Shown here one piece after another: positions 62,939-64,000 of a stretch of DNA of 64,000 nucleotides (positions within the stretch are counted from its first letter, which is position 1; each line of letters starts with the position of its first letter). Origin of the DNA: Terrilactibacillus sp. S3-3 (GTDB lineage: Bacteria; Bacillota; Bacilli; Bacillales; Sporolactobacillaceae); assembly GCA_030437565.1 (NCBI GenBank), contig CP129291.1, positions 1,116,001 through 1,180,000 of the forward strand, in the 5' to 3' direction. The notes below the pieces were generated by a model. It had not been told where the DNA came from and searched no databases. It saw only the letters and a program-made list of their open reading frames with translations. The position numbers were made by a program, and so were the translations under genes.

Positions 62939-64000
62939 TTGGCAAACGGAGAATGTATTACTGTTAAAGATGGTGTTTTAAACGTTCCGAATCATCCTAT
63001 TATTCCATTTATAGAAGGTGACGGTATCGGCCCGGATATTTGGGCCGCCGCCTCTCGAGTATTTGAAGCAGCTGTCAAAAAGGCATATAATGGTGAAAAG
63101 GAAATTGTCTGGAAAGAAGTTTTGGCAGGACAAAAAGCCTATGACAAAACAGGCGAGTGGTTGCCACAAGAAACAATTGATGCAATTAAGAAGTACATAA
63201 TTGCAATAAAGGGCCCGCTGACAACACCGGTGGGCGGCGGCATTCGCTCGCTGAATGTTGCTCTGCGCCAACAGCTTGATTTGTTCACCTGCCTGCGCCC
63301 TGTACGCTATTTTAGCGGCGTTCCTTCACCAGTCAAACACCCGGAACTCGTCAACATGGTGATTTTCCGTGAAAATACGGAAGATATCTATGCGGGCATT
63401 GAATTTAAAGAAGGAACTGAAGAAGTCCGGAAATTGATCAGTTTTTTGAGGAACGAACTGAATGTGAAAAACATTCGTTTCCCTGAATCATCGGGTATCG
63501 GTATTAAACCGGTGTCGAAAGAAGGGACAGCGCGGCTTGTCCGCTCGGCCATCCGCTATGCCATCAAAGAAGGGCGCAAGAGCGTGACCCTTGTTCATAA
63601 GGGAAACATTATGAAATATACGGAAGGCGCTTTTAAAAATTGGGGCTATCAAGTGGCTGAAACAGAATTTGCCGACAAAGTGTTTACTTGGAGGCAATAT
63701 GATGAAATGAAAGCCAAAGACGGCAAAGAAGCTGCCGATAAGGCTCAGGCAGATAGCGTTGAAGCGCAAAATCATTGTCAAAGATGCCATTGCCGATAAC
63801 TTCCTGCAACAAGTTTTAACACGTCCGGCGGAATACGATGTCGTGGCCACGATGAATCTGGATGGCGATTATATTTCAGATGCGCTGGCGGCGCAAGTCG
63901 GCGGGATCGGTATCGCTCCCGGAGCCAACATTAACTATGAAACCGGCGTTGCTATTTTTGAAGCGACGCACGGCACGGCACCGAAATATGCGGGGCTTGA
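62939..64000 (+). CDS. icd: Isocitrate dehydrogenase (NADP), 3' partial
   Basis: Converts isocitrate to 2-oxoglutarate. Features: [70 protein letters not shown] (phosphate-binding and Arg ligands), [20 protein letters not shown] and, after a frame change at about 63755-63772, [20 protein letters not shown] with [17 protein letters not shown]. The window ends inside the coenzyme-binding loop, so the C-terminal ~75 residues are missing. The TTG start at 62939 follows TTAGGAGG. Second gene of citZ-icd(-mdh). Confidence 0.95.

Overview
This window comes from an endospore-forming member of the Bacillales. Gene content and order closely follow the Bacillus subtilis ytmP-to-icd region: ytmP, trmB, ytpR, sftA, murC, ytxGH, ccpA, acuC/acuA, acsA, rpsD, ytsP, refZ, ezrA, nifZ, thiI, SASP, nadK, ytfI, gerW, ytxK, ackA, ytkK, ytkL, ytoI, nrnA, ytrI/ytrH, dnaE, malic enzyme, accDA, pfkA, pyk, fxsA, ytvI, citZ, icd. 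Spore formation is shown by an alpha/beta-type SASP, GerW, YtrH, YtrI and YtvI. The genus cannot be fixed from the sequence alone.

The dominant feature is broken reading frames. Most long genes are split into two to seven overlapping frames that join into one full-length, motif-complete protein. Many breaks fall in A/T or G/C homopolymers; others fall in short tandem repeats. Single-copy essential genes (murC, rpsD, accD, sftA, pfkA, pyk) are affected at the same rate as the rest, so most breaks look like uncorrected sequencing indels. I therefore give each such gene as one span and note where the frame changes. Positions of frame changes are approximate. Genes that lack large parts of their family's length (M42 peptidase, YtpQ, a ThiF/MoeB protein, an ISL3 transposase) are called separately as remnants.

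Layout. 1-10 kb: phosphotransferase, tRNA methyltransferase, PepSY protein, a decayed M42/DUF84/YtpQ stretch, YtpR, the SftA DNA translocase, a structured intergenic element, nicotinate phosphoribosyltransferase and MurC. 10-18.7 kb: YtxG/YtxH, the carbon regulator CcpA, the acetate-handling genes acuC, acuA and acsA around a divergent promoter with a cre-like site, and a class A penicillin-binding protein. 19-22 kb: an AT-rich accessory island with an ISL3 remnant, an IS256-family element, a 108-residue unknown protein and a secreted unknown protein, in the interval where tyrS would be expected. 22-29.8 kb: rpsD with its leader, YtsP, RefZ, a TauE-like permease, EzrA, the NifZ-ThiI sulfur relay and the SASP. 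29.9-36.5 kb: a compact histidine operon hisZGDBHAFI, without hisC. 36.6-46.3 kb: NAD kinase, YtfI, GerW, a DUF3189 protein, YtxK-AckA, a short-chain dehydrogenase, a ThiF remnant, an M24 peptidase and YtkL. 46.3-64 kb: YtoI, NrnA, the YtrH-YtrI pair, DnaE, malic enzyme, acetyl-CoA carboxylase beta and alpha, phosphofructokinase, pyruvate kinase, a thioesterase, FxsA, YtvI, citrate synthase and isocitrate dehydrogenase (cut by the window end).

The genes form a central-carbon block (glycolysis, anaplerosis, acetyl-CoA/acetate interconversion, entry into the TCA cycle and fatty acid synthesis) together with its regulator. cre-like sites are visible before acsA, ytxK-ackA and citZ. No wholly new multi-gene system is evident. 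The best candidates for a second look are the structured element at 7.05-7.32 kb, the accessory island at 19-22 kb and the short intergenic repeat family near 0.8 and 42.3 kb.
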